The notes: a model not told the origin generated them from the sequence alone. A stretch of 64,000 nt of DNA from Trichoplax adhaerens (GCF_000150275.1 NW_002060958.1:340374-404373); one strand, 5' to 3'. Counted from the stretch's first letter, positions 11,605 through 25,210 are shown. A program made the numbers and translations.

Positions 11605-12591
11605 ATGCCCAATGGCGGTCCCATCGGACGGACAGATCCACGACATACTGCAGGACGATTAAAGGTATCTCTTTAAAGGTAGGGTTCAACTCCAACAAAA
11701 GAATTTTGGCCCAATCCATTATCCCCCACCTTGAATTAAATGGATTGATTTTTTCATACATTTACTTCATTTTGCCTTTCATTTCTTTCCACTTTAGCAG
11801 TAATGACAGCGGATTCCCATCGATTGTAACACCGTAATCGAATTCAATGCGATTGAAATCAAATCCTTGATTTTTCCTGCGATTGATCCAAATTGGCAAT
11901 ATTGATGTCGAGTTGGTGATCAGCGAAGGTCATCAACGCCTCAGGTATGGATTAATTATAAATACAATTCATCATCATCCAGACAGAAATGGCGATGCCG
12001 TAGTGAGAGGATAGTGTAGCTTCTTTCATCCTCTTAGTAAAGAATCATATTATAGATAAATTGTCTTATTTTCTCGTCTACTTTGATGGCTTGTGTATAG
12101 TACAGGAAGTTGAATGTCTGGCTGTCAAGTAGGAGATTTTATCATCACCGTGTGTTAATGTGTGTGTGTGTCTTTTTCCATTTCTATCCTTCCAGTAATC
12201 GTTATAACTTGATCTACTATAGCATACTATAGTGTGAATACTAGTCGTCATAAAAGTGGCGACATGAGAAATAGAGACTACAGTGGGTAAGACTTTTTGC
12301 TTTGTTTATTTCAGGACTTGCTATCTAATGGTCATATTCCACTCATCGCGCAGTTAGAATGGATGACTGATGATCCTACCGAGTTACTCAAGGTAAGGCA
12401 TCCTGCTACAGTGGGATGACTGTTTTGTTTTCTAATAATGAATTATACTCGTAGTAACTGAACTACCATAGTCTTTCAATCTTGATGAACGTAGAAGAAA
12501 GCGAGATAGTGCTTACTCTTGAATTAAACACCGCCACTATACGTAGTTCCAATTGCAGATTTGGTCATCAATGGCAATACTAGACGTGTAG
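11605..12591 (+). CDS. Short unidentified gene, tentative three-exon model
   Basis: I do not recognise the product. Exon 11605-11664 begins with ATG and encodes MPNGGPIGRTDPRHTAGRLK (donor AAAG/gtatct). Exon 12315-12392 (acceptor ..tatttcag, donor CAAG/gtaagg) encodes LLSNGHIPLIAQLEWMTDD plus flanking residues. Both are phase 0 and have strong sites. A third piece, 12559-12591 (acceptor ..aattgcag), closes the frame after 11 codons, but it lies in a degenerate repeat and is weak. The model would be a 56-residue soluble protein. The middle exon is the best-supported part, and more exons may exist in the 650 bp first intron. Confidence 0.4.
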
Positions 12592-13060
12592 TGGTTCATT
12601 TGAGTGTAGCAATGGACATTAATCTATATATAGCAAAACCATCAGATAGATTCTTTCTCTTGAAATAAATAAAACCCGTCACTACGCTAATTTCTAAGTA
12701 CACTTGATAATGCAAATATTATGTTGGTAGTGATCAATTTGAACACACAATTCGACCTGAAACTATAACATAATTAGGAAGTATTGTAGTTTATTTCTCT
12801 AGAAATAAACTTCCTCATTATATCAATTTCCAAGTGCAGCCTTGATAATGGAAATACTATTCGTGTCTTAGTCAATTTGAGTACTGTACTATACATAATT
12901 CGATATTAAGATATCAAAAATGACTATCAAATCGATTATTTTCCTAGGAGTAAGCTCTGTCGTTATACTGAGTTCCAAGCATAGCCTTGATAATAAAAAT
13001 GCTATACGCAAATTGGTTAATTTTTGTATACGATGATTGAATAGGAACGTATTCAAAGAC
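12520..13060. repeat. Degenerate tandem repeat, about 130-150 bp period
   Basis: Four diverged copies share an AGTTCCAA...GCCTTGATAATGGAAATACT-like core (near 12548, 12690, 12818 and 12970), each followed by a GTCAATTTGA-like stretch. From 13060 to the start of KLHL18 (13675) I see AT-rich sequence that should contain its promoter, with no recognised element. Confidence 0.5.
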
Positions 13061-13674
13061 TATCAAATAGATTACTGTCGATTATATAACACAGAATAGA
13101 CAAATCATGAATAGGAAAAGCTTCGAAATACACTACTATTACTACTGTCACTACTACTACTTCTCGTACAAACCCGTGTGGTAACTCCAAAGCTATAATA
13201 TGATAAATAAAAGATGAAATCCTGTACCCTTGATCTATGGATTGCTAGCCTAATTCAAACATTTCAACATGGTATTGCGATTAAAGAAATAAGAGTGATT
13301 TTATGCTAGTTCATTTAAATCAACATGATCATTAGTGATCATTAGATCATTACCATTCGATTATAATGTGCTCCATGAGTAAAGCATCCCTTAATTGTAT
13401 ATCATACTTGAATAAGAAATAAAATGTCAATCAATGAATAAAGTTTGTACGCGTTATACCTAATTGTTAATTTGTAATAGGTTTGGTAAGTACGAGTATA
13501 TGAGTAGTGCAATACTACATTGCAATTGGTATAAATTCATATTGCAATTTTTTACACTAGAAATTGACAGCTCGCACTTCTTCAACACTGCAGCAGCGTT
13601 CACTATAAACTGCCGTGTTTTCCTATCGGATATACCAATTCAAGAGTCATATCTTAAACTATATATTAAACAAT

Positions 13675-16162
13675 ATGGACAAGGAAGAACAACACTGGAT
13701 TATTCGCAGCTCAACATCGTACAACGAATCTTTCGGAGTGTTTTCAAGCCTGCGCCAAAGTGGAGTTTTATGTGATGTTATTATTGTGGTGGAAAATAGT
13801 AAAATACCTGCGCATCGATTAGTTTTAGCTTCTTACAGTCCATACTTTTATAGTATGTTTACCAGTAATATGATTGAAGCAACTCAACAAGAAATCACCA
13901 TTGGCAATATTGATGCTACAGCCGCTGAAAAATTGATCGAATTTGCATACGGTGGCCAAATCTACTTAAATAAAAATAATGTACAATCACTATTCACAGC
14001 CTCTGATCTATTGCAAATTGATTTAGTTAAAGAAGCTTGTCGTAATTTTATCATCAAACAAATGGATGCCAGTAATTGCTTAGGTATACGTGCCTTTGCT
14101 GATACATACTCATCTGAAGAATTAGTTTTATCTGCTAATCAATTTATCAATCGTAGCTTTGCTGAAGTATCTCATAGCGACGAGTATTTATCACTATCGG
14201 TCAAACAAGTACAAGAATTATTATTGCGTGATCAATTAAACGTAGCCAGTGAAGAATTAATTTTCGAAGCATTAATAGCATGGACACGCTATCGACTTGC
14301 TGAAAGGAAGCAGTACTTCAGTTATTTACTAAAGTTTGTACGACTACCACTACTGTCACCACAATACCTGGCGGAAAAAGTGGCTAATGTTGACCTTATT
14401 CGAAAAAATATTGAATGTCGTGATTTAGTAGATGAAGCCAAAGATGCTTACTTAATACCTAGTAAACGTTTATCAATTGAATCATATAAAATCAAGCCTA
14501 GATGCTTTACGGAAGAGTTAGGTTATATGTATGCTGTGGGTGGGTTAGCAGCGAACGGCAATTCCGTCAATGCTGTCGAATATTACGATAATGTCCGTGA
14601 CGAATGGTTTCCAGCACCATCACTACAGAGTATGAGAAGTAGGTTAGGAGTAACGGCTTTATGCAATTGCATTTATGCTATTGGTGGTGTCGACGGCACT
14701 GAACGTTTAAGTACCGTTGAAAGATTAGATATCTCTCATCAACAAGCTTCATGGGAATATCAAACGTCAATGCGAGTGCATAGAAGTGCTTTAGGTGCTG
14801 TCAATATTCAAGGCAGTATTTATGCAGTTGGTGGCTATGATGGCACAGCATCATTGAATAGGTACTTAAATTATTTGAAAAATTTCTTGTAACGTCTATC
14901 GCTATGCAGTCGATCATATCAAGACAGAACTTGAAATATCATTCTAGAAATGCAATCCTTGTTGTGATCATTACTATTTCTTTGAACGCCTACGATAGCA
15001 AATTAGTTGTAATCAATTGCAAAAGGATACTAAAGACAGTAGTATATAAGACCTGCTACGTAAAGAAAAAGAATATATGCTATATTTATAGCAATGCTTA
15101 GAAATACTTTAATAATAAACAGTGGCGCCGTCTAGAGAATGCCATCGATGAATTTTAGATTATACCGCAGCAAAAAGTAGTTTAATTAGATTACTTATTG
15201 CTTTGTAATTATTTGAAGGTTATCATAATCTGATTAAAATTGAATGAAGCATTAGTCTGGCAAGAGAATGAGATCGACAGGAATTAAATAGCTTTTGTCT
15301 ACAATTTTTTCATAAAGTTCATGTTACCGTAATTTAATTAACATGTTAATGTGATTCTTGAACCGTAGATTGGTCGTTAAATTTAATTAACATTGCTACT
15401 GAATTAGACAGTAAATGAGTACGCAAAGCATTCATTTAGTCATCACCTAATATATCTTTCTGTTGTTATCGTCTTCAATCAAACTAGTGTTGAGCGATAC
15501 GAATTTGGTAAAGATACGTGGAATTACGTTGCTCCAATGACAACATGTAGAAGCGCTGCAGGAGTAGCTTCTTTAGGAGGTCGAATTTATGCTCTTGGTG
15601 GCCATGACGGATTATCAATATTTAATACGGTCGAATTTTTTGATTTACGGGAAGCTTATTGGCGTCATATGGTGCCAATGGCCACTAAAAGGTTGAAACT
15701 ACGTAGACAGCACTGCCCATTAATTTTAGCCAAATCATACCAAAATTCCTTGCATTAAAACTGTGAAAGTATACTAGTAGTTAAAAGATAAGATCTAGCA
15801 GTATCTTTAACTTAAGGGATGTATTTTTCTATTTTCATAGGTGCAGACATGGCGTCGCTACTCTAGAAAATAAGATATACGTTTGCGGAGGTTATGACGG
15901 TAGATCTTTTCTAAACACCGTGGAGTGCTTTGATCCCATCGCTGACAAATGGACTTTTGTAGCTCCTATGTCAATAAGAAGAAGCAGAGTAGCTATGGTA
16001 GCATTAGGTGGCGTACTATTTGTTGTTGGAGGATATAATGGATTTTGCAACTTAAGAAGCGTGGAATGTTATGATCCTAAGACCAATAAGTGGTCATATG
16101 TTAGTGATATGTCACAGCATGAAGGTGGCGTTGGAATTGTAGCTACTCCTCGTTTTCATTAG
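13675..16162 (+). CDS. KLHL18: Kelch-like protein 18, CUL3 adaptor
   Basis: Three exons, 13675-14861, 15488-15691 and 15841-16162, join in phase into 570 codons plus stop; human KLHL18 has about 574. I chose the ATG at 13675 (MDKEEQHW); an upstream in-frame ATG at 13615 would add 20 residues without family support. Domains in order: BTB (about 30-140: [24 protein letters not shown]), BACK (about 145-250: [25 protein letters not shown]), then six kelch repeats (275-570) with repeated YAVGG/YAIGG/VCGGYDG motifs. The exon 2/3 junction RCRHG and the C-terminal HEGGVG are diagnostic of KLHL18. By family knowledge BTB-BACK binds cullin-3 and the kelch propeller recruits the ubiquitylation substrate (KLHL18 acts on Aurora A at mitotic entry and on UNC119). 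It converges on the lifeguard gene. Confidence 0.93.
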
Positions 16163-18012
16163 TGTTTAAAGATTTCGCTGGGAGTTGACACATTTCTCTC
16201 TTTCTACAAATTGTACGCAAGATATTATTTTAGGCTTGTGCAATTTTCTTTTTATTTTCAATATTTAATATAAATATCGGTAAAACACTAATTCATTTTA
16301 TCTCCCCTTTGCATCTTATTCTGTAATTCTGATCTGATAAACGCTGCATCCTAAACAGTGATAATAGTGTAACTGTTCAGTATTGCAAAGCTCACTATTA
16401 AGCAGTATATAGATTACATTTACTTAGCACTATTATTTCCGTTAACCGTTTATACATGTGACGAAAACTTACTTTTGTTGGCATGTGAATATTTCATTGT
16501 AAAGAAAATCGTCGTTACACTTTCATGTATTATCGAACATTTAGAATAGACATCTTATTGAGTAAACTGAAGGAATATTTAACTTTTAAATCATCAATCT
16601 GCTATCAGTAGATATTCATCGAGACTTGCATAGTAATGTTATACGCCATGGAAATATTGCGATGTTTAGATCTTTAATTTATCCTACAGTTTCAGTATCA
16701 GATACTTTCATAAGATGTTAAATTCTATGTCATCTTTGCCATTCACTTGTCTGGTGAGCTATCTGTGCTTATAAGTTTGGAAACTATATCCTTTCACAAC
16801 AATTTTCTCAGAGCATTGTCGTTTCTATATGCGATGGTTTCAGAATGCTAAGCTTTATAAAGACTGTTCAATATCTTACAAAATTTCCTACCCAAGATTT
16901 ATAAGATATTCCAGTCTTAAGTTATTATTTATGCGATTATATACTATCATCGAAATCGAGTACCTTGAGATATTTAGCATATATTAATATTTACTTTCAA
17001 AATTATTTATTGACCTTTTTGTTAATCTTCACAGTGTTTATTTCATTCAAAGTTGTAACATACTATTCAGATTACTGTAGCAATCTTCGGTGAATATAAA
17101 TATTGAATTGCTTATGTACTACTTACAGTTAATTTGAAATTATATCACTATAAGAATAATCGTAAGCTAATTATTTAGTTTAAATATACAATTAATCATA
17201 AGTACTTCAAGCTTTGGAAGTCTATAGATTCTACTGAGCATTAAGTAATATACCCTTTTAACTGTTATACTGTATGGAACCGATACATGATTGTAAATCA
17301 CTTCACATTTAACAATAAATCCGACGATCAATACTAGATAAAGTCATTTTAAAAGCTAGTAATGATGCCTTTGGTTAATCCAGTAATGAAAACTTGAACT
17401 AGTCGATGCTTGTTTCTATTCGAAATTCAATTACCAGAAACAGATTGATTAACTGTAGTAAAGCATTACATCCATCTAAGCAGTGTGCAGTAATCTTGAT
17501 AACTATGCAATTAACCTGAATTTATTTTATTATAGATATCAGCTCTAGTACACACTGTCTGAAAGAAGTAGAAATTCAAGTTACTAATGCCAGTTATTGA
17601 ATATAATATAATTAAGATATTATCAAATCGTAAAAGTGCAGTGATGGAGTAAATATGAATAGTAATCTTGCAATACTTTAAATAAATATGTGCGAATGCC
17701 ACAAAAGCGACCAAATATCGTTCCTATTGATAATAATGTAAATGATAGTTTAGACTGTATTATGTATTAAGCACTTCGGTAATTGATACGCATTAATATT
17801 ATTTTATCCATGATCACAATCAATCGAAGGCACAACTTTAGTTGCTAAAAATCCATCTTATCGTTAATCTAAAATTAGACAATAATAGCTTATGTATCAT
17901 ATACGCATATTTCTCTTTACGCTCCATCACAGTAAGTGGAGAATCAAAGGCGATGCAATCACTGCATGCATTTCTGCAATGGTATTATTAATAGCGGTAA
18001 ATCACTTGGACA
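16163..18012. other. Convergent intergenic region
   Basis: AT-rich DNA between the stops of KLHL18 (+) and the lifeguard gene (-), expected to hold both 3' UTRs. An open frame on the minus strand (17511-17714) has no support. No repeat or RNA gene is recognised. Confidence 0.5.
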
Positions 18013-21000
18013 CTAACTACTGTTACCAAAAATGCTTAAAAGGAAGATAAATATATATATAATGTCAGTATATAAAGTCAGAGCTCCGAAAATGTATTCC
18101 TCTGGATCGAGTTCGTAACGTCTACCACCCATAATGAGTTGTGTATCATAGGCAAGGAACTATTACGAAGCAAATTGATCTCATTATTAATTGTTCTAAC
18201 TTTATAATCTTTAAGTTTTTGCAACTGTAAACATTATCCGAACTTACAAGAGTAAATATCAACGCTCCAAGGCTTGCGTAGATTAAATAAACAACCTAGT
18301 AGTAAAGGAGCATTAAGATATGTATCCTTTCTATAGTATGAACTAATGGAAAGGTACAGACTATATATATACTTACTCGGCTCCACATAAATATCATAAA
18401 GAAGCCAAATGTAAACAAAACCATACACAGGCAGAATAACAATCCATTCATCAACGTTAGATCCAGCTGTTAAAAAAAATCTACGGTTAGCTATGATTTC
18501 GAACTTTAGTGAAGTACGATACCAGAAATTTTAAAGCAGCTAAAAAAAGAACCTTTGTCTGACAAGAGAATAATGTTACTCCCAAAGTGACGATCTAATA
18601 AAACAAAGAAATTAGCGGTCAGTTGTTAAGGCTGAATACTTCGTCTAGTAACTTTGTTTAAAGAATACAATGTTTTAACTTATAGGGCCCCTAAAGAAGA
18701 CACATAGTTCTCTAAACAGTCAATAGAATGCATACGATAAAGGTATTTACTTTTGTAGTATGGTAAACGAAGGTGTAAAGTCGTTATATATCAAATTTAT
18801 CCAACAGGTTTTGAAGAAGTTACTTAATCATAGTGAATTAATACTTACGCCAGTAATTCCTAAGGCGATTAGTACTGTATCAATGGAATAACGGCTACCA
18901 GTTTGAGTGGCAGATAATTTTCATATTGTTAATTAATTTTACATACAAAAATGAAATATAAGAATTAGTACAAGCTTATCCCTTTTATTATGACCTATAG
19001 AACTTGGTGCAATCTATACAGCATTGCAGCCGATCAAAGAGAATTGTAGGTTATATTGTATCTGAGGCATTAGTCTAACAATATTTACCAGCTGATAACT
19101 CCAACCAAATATGATAACGCCAACGTCTACATATAAAACGCTACATTAATAAGCCAATCGCACACACGAATCTTGTTTGACTTATCTTAAAATTATCTGT
19201 AAAAGTATCTGTATTTATGAATTACTTGAAGAGTCCTTTAATCTAAGTAAGCAATGATTCACACTTACAAAAATACTCAACGTAATATAATTATACGGCA
19301 CTTTTCGTCTATATTCAAAATAAGGCGGATAAAATCACTTAGTATAAGGATTTAATGATAGTTAAACCAGTTACTGTTATGAGAGCATCAGGTGTATAGC
19401 TAATTCTAATTTTAGTGAATGGTATAAACTCATCTAACTGGTAATTGTATGCCATAGATACGGTTGATTATATATATGCATAATTATTGACACATAAGCA
19501 AAGTTAGTAAATTACACGTTAGAAATAAACATATCGCGGATTCATAGTCGCTTACCTTAAAGAAGGAACACATGTCATGGCCAAGAACGCAATCAGGAAA
19601 ATAACTCTGATGGTCAATCATAGAACATTTGGCTATCAGAACGTGTTGATTATTCAAGTATGATTATATTATTTACTAGTTTCAATATGTTCTCATCAAT
19701 AATATTTATAGTTTAATACTTACAGGCACGAAATATACATAGGAAGACTGGCTCTAACAAATTCTTTGACGCCCGGTCTATTTTTTTAAATAGATGCAGT
19801 AAATTCGGTATAATATCAAAAAATTATAACAGCATCATTATATTAGAAATGACTGCAGTGTGCAGTTCGATGATTCATGTTTGTATTAATTTGATATTCA
19901 TCTATTGGTTACATTCGAACAGTTTGTATAGTAGCATTCCAATACAGTATAAGACTTTTACGATAGATATAGGAAATATTGCAATCAACATTAAGACTTG
20001 AAATAACTTGCTGCTTGCATATATATGGCTATAAAAATTATCTAAGTCTTTTTAAACAAGGTGCCTACTTACACAAAAAGCATAATAGCGACTATGCCAA
20101 TTGTGACCGCTAACTGGATAGTCAGTATCAAATAAACCTAGCGAAAGGTTACATAATTCATATTTCATTACGATTGCCACATCGATTTAACTATTATTAA
20201 ATACATGATGATTGCATCACCTAGATCAACTTACCTTTCTAATGAAGGCTGGAGAAGATATCGGTTATGAAATAGAAAAAATAAAAATTGAGAAAGTGAC
20301 TTATTTGTCGTATAAAGTTGAATTTTACACTTATTAATTAATCTTACATGGGCATTTCTTTAAGTCTATACTCAAGATTGCACCAAGTATTAGCTTAAGT
20401 AACAAAACTAATCTACTGTTAGCAAGATATTTGAGTACAACACTCTTATTTCCTTCGACAAAATTGCAGACAGATACAAGGCAATTGCTCGCATATTGTC
20501 TTTATTAATGGAATTAATCTGTCGTTTGCAAGATATTCGAGTACGACACCCTTATTTCTTGGACAAAGTTGCAGATAGATACATGGTCCTTACTTGGATA
20601 TTGCCAATTTTCATTGATGGCTAAAAATGCAGTCGATAAATGTAATGCATTTTACGTTAAAGTTTGGATGCCTTTAGACTGTCGATTAAATGTATTAGTC
20701 GATAATGCCTGTTGGCTATTCTTGACTGCGTTGATCAGGAACTACGTATACATGTCTATCCATTACCGGCAATGAAACCCATGATTGCTACTAAAAGTAT
20801 TCCGTATAAATCCATTCTAATGTGATTCATTAACTGTCCTATTATTTTCCTATTTAGCAGATCGCAATAGCCTCCTATCTATAGTAAACTATCTTGCTAG
20901 TTAATAATTGATTGATATTAATTAATTAAAATTCTTTTAGTAGGTTTTAGAAGGATAAGCATGTTACAACAGTACAGTATTCATCATTACCATACAGGTA

Positions 21001-22153
21001 AAGTGAACAAATTTTAATGGAATGTAATTCAATACTGGTCAAACTCATTTTGCTTGTCTAGTAAGTTAGCTTTTAGAAATGTCTATAAGGCGTCCATCCA
21101 CATGTATTACTGTACTACTCCATGAAGATTATCCTTCTCTATATGTATAAATTCATAAACGTACGCTCGTATACATAGTTCTCTATAATTAACGCATACC
21201 TTGTGCATACTTTAAATAAAAATAAATTGATTTCCATCATTAAAATAGATATAGCGCACAGTCACGTCAGTACAAACAAACCGAAACTGAACTATCGATT
21301 AGGCATCTTTCTCAATGCATCTACTGTACTGTACTACTCCATTGATTAATTAACGCTTCCCCTATGTATACTGTAAATTATAAATTGATTTCAATTAGTA
21401 AAATAGATACTCTCCAAGTACGGTGAGTCTGTTACGCCAACAAAGTGAAACTATTTGTGCTCGATATCGATACTAGCATCCACAGAATATGGAAGAGTAC
21501 TGTAGAAGAGTAGATTTATTCTAATGAGTGCTATAGTAATTGAAGAGAGAGAAATGCAGTGTTTGTCGATCTTGTTTTCACCTAAGTAGTTCTTGACATG
21601 GAAACATTGTATATGTAGCAACTTTTGTTGTCTTGATATTACACGTTATTTAGCATTGAAAGGCATTCTACTCGACTGGATTTTTTTTGGTGTGTATCGA
21701 CACTATTTACACTTTAGGATAGCACTATGTACGGTGTAAAACATCTAGTCGAGTAAAATGATAGGCAATATCGTATTACAAGATATCATCAGCATAAGAT
21801 AGATTATTCAGGTCTAGCTAGAAGGAGAACAGTGTTGAAAACAAAGATCAAAGTACGTGCATTGTAGTCAATGGGCACAAAAACTGACCACGACGGATAG
21901 ATTTCTGGCTAAAATTTTCAGCGTAGTAGGAGTCAGCAGTATATAACGGAGGTAATGCTGAAGCTCTTTGATAACTTGGTGGAGGCTCTGTTGGCATATT
22001 TGAAGTTGGTTGTCCGCTATAATATTGTTGCTGTTGTGGTGGAGGAACTGGAGGATATTGACTCTGACTTTGGTATCCCTCCATGGCTGGAGGGGCACTA
22101 GCAGATGATCCACCAGGTGCAGGTGTAGGATAACCGCTTTTCTCCGCCGACAT
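18013..22153 (-). CDS. Lifeguard / TMBIM (BAX inhibitor-1) family protein
   Basis: Twelve exons join in phase into 299 codons plus stop: 22153-21889, 20248-20235, 20137-20073, 19777-19724, 19606-19556, 19308-19269, 19126-19089, 18894-18849, 18594-18553, 18466-18377, 18295-18248, 18159-18013. Residues 1-80 are a Pro/Gln/Tyr-rich cytosolic tail (PPPQQQQYY, PPPSY). The Bax1-I domain follows from SIRRAFIRK with seven hydrophobic segments and ends with YASLGALIFTL, FLAYDTQLIMGG, EEYIFGALTLYTDI. The AYDTQLI Asp and the long Pro-rich tail match GRINA/FAIM2/TMBIM1 rather than TMBIM6. Family members sit in Golgi, ER or plasma membrane and modulate calcium leak and death-receptor apoptosis. Exon 2 is a 14-nt microexon. 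I chose the second ATG (22153), since MSAEKSGYP is a typical start; the upstream ATG (22168) would add five residues. Intron 1 is 1.64 kb. Confidence 0.92.
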
Positions 22154-22780
22154 GATCCACCAATGCAAGACGACAGTTAATAATAATTGTATTCAAATTG
22201 GATACCAACGATCAATTCCAAGGCTGTCAATGATCAGTCCAACTGATGAAGTTTGGAAACAACTTGGAAGCAAGATTTCGATCAGTAATAACGATCCAAC
22301 TCTCTCAAAGACCCAATCCAACGGAAAAAGTTGACAGAATCACCCCACTGGGAAGCAAAAGATGAAGATTTCGATCAGCAATAGCAATCGAGACTGTCGA
22401 CAGACAGTCCAGACGACGGTAGCTATGGCGACATGAATAGTACGATGGCTTCTCTAGGAGGTCTGCTACCCAAACTATCATTAAGATAACACTGCTCACT
22501 ATAGAAGCCAACAATGAACATCGATATTATTATGCCTCGAAAGCGGTACAGTACCGGTAGTATAGCAGTCTTGTGTACAATGCGCCCTGTAGTGTATAGG
22601 GTCTTTACTAGAAGTCAAGAAAAAACAAAAATTCTACCTAGGGTATTAGGGTATCATGTTACCCTGCTCCCAAAGAATGACGTCACCTTAGTTAGCGAAG
22701 CCCGTCCCCAAAATCAAAAATGGCAGAATGAAAACGAATTAATAAATCATGAATACTAGGATTGCTTTATCTCTCTGCTT
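22154..22780. other. Upstream region of the lifeguard gene
   Basis: Expected promoter region. It holds a short imperfect duplication (CTTGGAAGCA..GATTTCGATCAG near 22262 and GGGAAGCA..GATTTCGATCAG near 22350). An 81-codon open frame at 22514-22759 (+) has no family or splice support. Confidence 0.35.
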
Positions 22781-23815
22781 AATTCAGTAATCAAACAGCT
22801 TAAGATTTCTATTGGAGCTACTCTTTTTTCCCTAGATGATGCTCGGCATGGCTGACTGGTGTTGTCGACTGTCGGGGATATGGAGCATTTCAACTTGATG
22901 AATTCATAAATGCTAAATTAAATAAATTAAATTAAATAATAAAGCAACCTAAAGTTTCTATTAGAGCTACTCTTTTTGGCCTAAATGATTGTTGGCATGG
23001 CTGACTGGTGTTGTTGACTATCGGGGACATGGAGCATTTCAACTTGATGAATTCATTAATACTAGAATAATTTAAATTAAATAATAAAGCAACCTAAAAT
23101 TTCTATTGGAGCTACTCTTTTTGGCCTAAATGATTGTTGGCATGGCTGACTGGTGTTGTCGACTATCGGGGACATGGAGCATTTCAACTTGATGAATTCA
23201 TTAATACTAGAATAATTTAAATTAAATAATAAAGCTACCTAAAGTTTCTATTGGAGCTACTCTTTGTGGCCTAGATGATATTCGGCATGGCTGACTGGTG
23301 TTGTCGACTATCGGGGACATGGAGCATTTCAACTTGATGAATTCATTAATGCTTAATTAAATATATATTAAATTAAATAATAAAGCAACCTAAAGTTTCT
23401 ATTGGAGCTACTCTTTTTGCCCTAAATGATTGTTGGCATGGCTGACTGGTATTGTCGACTGTCGGGGACATGGAGCATTTCAACTTAATGAATTCATTAA
23501 TACTAGAATCGCTTGATGTTTCTGCTTAATTAAATAAATTAAATTAAATAATAAAGCAAGCTAAAGTTTCTATTAGAGCTACTCTTTTTGGCCTAAATGA
23601 ATGGTAGCATGGCTGACTGGTATTGTCGACTGTCGGGGACATGGAGTGTTTCAACTTAATCAATTTATTAGTACTAGGATCACTTGATGTTTCTGCTTAA
23701 TTCAATAATCAAGTAAACTAAGGTTTCTATTGGAGCTACTCCTTTTGGCCTAAATGATTGTTGGCATGACTGACTGGTGTTGTTGACTGTTGGGGATATG
23801 CAACGTTTAGACGCT
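22780..23815. repeat. Satellite array, seven units of about 143-170 bp
   Basis: Seven head-to-tail copies of a unit containing TTGGAGCTACTCTTTTTGGC, TGGCATGGCTGACTGGTGTT and GGGGACATGGAGC. They begin near 22812, 22961, 23105, 23251, 23402, 23572 and 23730. Between units is a variable AAATTAAATAATAAAGC spacer that explains the length differences. No open frame runs through the array. Confidence 0.9.
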
Positions 23816-24099
23816 GTAGCAGAATACAAACTATCAACGATCACCGAATTATTTTGTTGCTAGATCAAATCATAGCATTCACTCATCGAAAATCGATCTG
23901 ATGTTATAGTTTACATCAGATACAAAAGGTGTATTATATGGCGATAGAGTATGTCTGAAGAAAGACAACTTCAGTGATGTTGTCATTTTTTACTTCTATC
24001 TAACAGTCAATCGGAAATGCAATGGTAGGATTACAACACCATCAGGGGAGTAATCTATAACTGTATCATGGACAGAAATAATATAAAGTAGAGCGTGCA
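23816..24099. other. Spacer between two tandem arrays
   Basis: AT-rich sequence. Nothing recognised. Confidence 0.4.
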
Positions 24100-24930
24100 A
24101 TAAAAGATCAAGTAAATATTGACACGCTCCTCACGCTTTAGATAGTCGCCAGTTAAAGAAATAACTATCTATAGGAAATAATTCAATCCTATCATGCAAA
24201 TCTGCAAGGTGATGAATAACTGATTATACTAATAAAGCCAGTATAAATTCAAGAAATTTCGATCTACAGGAAAAAAGTTCCATCCTAGAAGGGGATTAAC
24301 AGTTGATTACTAATAGAACCTGTATTAATTCGAGAAACTACTGGCGGCAGGAATAAACACAATCATACAAGGGGATTATTGACTGATTACAAATAAAACT
24401 ACTATAAATTCAAGAAGTAACAGTCTACAGGATGAAGCTCAATCCAATCACAAAGGCGATTAATGACTAGTTACTAATAAAATCAGTACAATTCAAAGAA
24501 ATAGCAGCCTACAGGATAAAGCTTAATCCTATCACAAAGACGATTAACGACTTGTTACTAATAAAATCAGTATCAATTCAAGAAATGATTCTCTAAAAGG
24601 ATAAAGCACAACTCCATCATGCAATCCTAAAAGATGCTTATAAACTGATTACGAATACATTCAGCATCAATTCAGGAAATAACTGTCTGAAAGAACAAAG
24701 TGCAATCCTATCATGCAATCCTAAAAGGTGATTAACAACTGATTAAGAATATAATCAGCATCCATTCAAGAAATAACTGCCAAAGGGAAAGCTCAATCTA
24801 ATCATACAATCCTAATAGGTGATGAATAAGCGATTCATTATAAATAAAATCAGTATAAACTCCAGAGATAATTGACTAAAGGGGAAGACCACAATCCTAG
24901 AATACGAGCTAAATAGATGATGAGCAGCTG
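24100..24930. repeat. Tandem array, about 85-95 bp units (left partner)
   Basis: Degenerate copies of a unit containing AATTCAAGAAATAACTGTCTACAGGATAAAGCTCAATCC, TCACAAAGGCGATTAACGACT and ACTAATAAAATCAGTA. The AATTCAAGAA core recurs near 24248, 24339, 24411, 24494, 24576, 24670 and 24763. The reverse complement of the same array lies at about 45420-45990. Confidence 0.85.
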
Positions 24931-25210
24931 ATGACAAATAAAACCTACAGTCTATTAATTATAATATAATTGAATTGTATATTGTTATAAACTGTTAGAA
25001 CTACCACTTTCAGCGAAGGGTGTGGCTTGTAAGCAATGATTCCGACATTTTCCTTCTGAGTTAAAGGAACTTGTGAGACAAATACTTGTCTTTAGGGGTT
25101 TATGGGGGTTTCCCTTGGAAACCATTGATGACATACGAGACAGTCAGCCGCTGTACCAATATTGACTATCTTGGGCCCTGTAACTTACAAGGCAACACTT
25201 AGACGTCGTT
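24931..25210. other. Sequence directly upstream of murA
   Basis: Absent from the right-hand side of the inverted duplication. No Shine-Dalgarno sequence stands before the murA ATG; instead a splice-acceptor-like CAACACTTAG ends at 25201. A 38-codon stop-to-stop frame (about 25045-25165) includes ELKELVRQILVFRGLW but has no start and no recognised family. Confidence 0.4.

Noticed and set aside
11885-11944. Coding-like stretch reading GNIDVELVISEGHQRLR before a donor-like gtatgg
   Set aside because: No acceptor opens it in the right place and its phase does not join to the exon at 12315.
22780-24930. CRISPR-like arrangement of repeats and spacers
   Set aside because: Units of 85-170 bp diverge along their whole length and have no constant short repeat or cas genes; these are ordinary eukaryotic tandem arrays.
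25045-25165. Short frame with ELKELVRQILVFRGLW before murA
   Set aside because: No start codon, no recognised family and no clear splice sites; too short to call.
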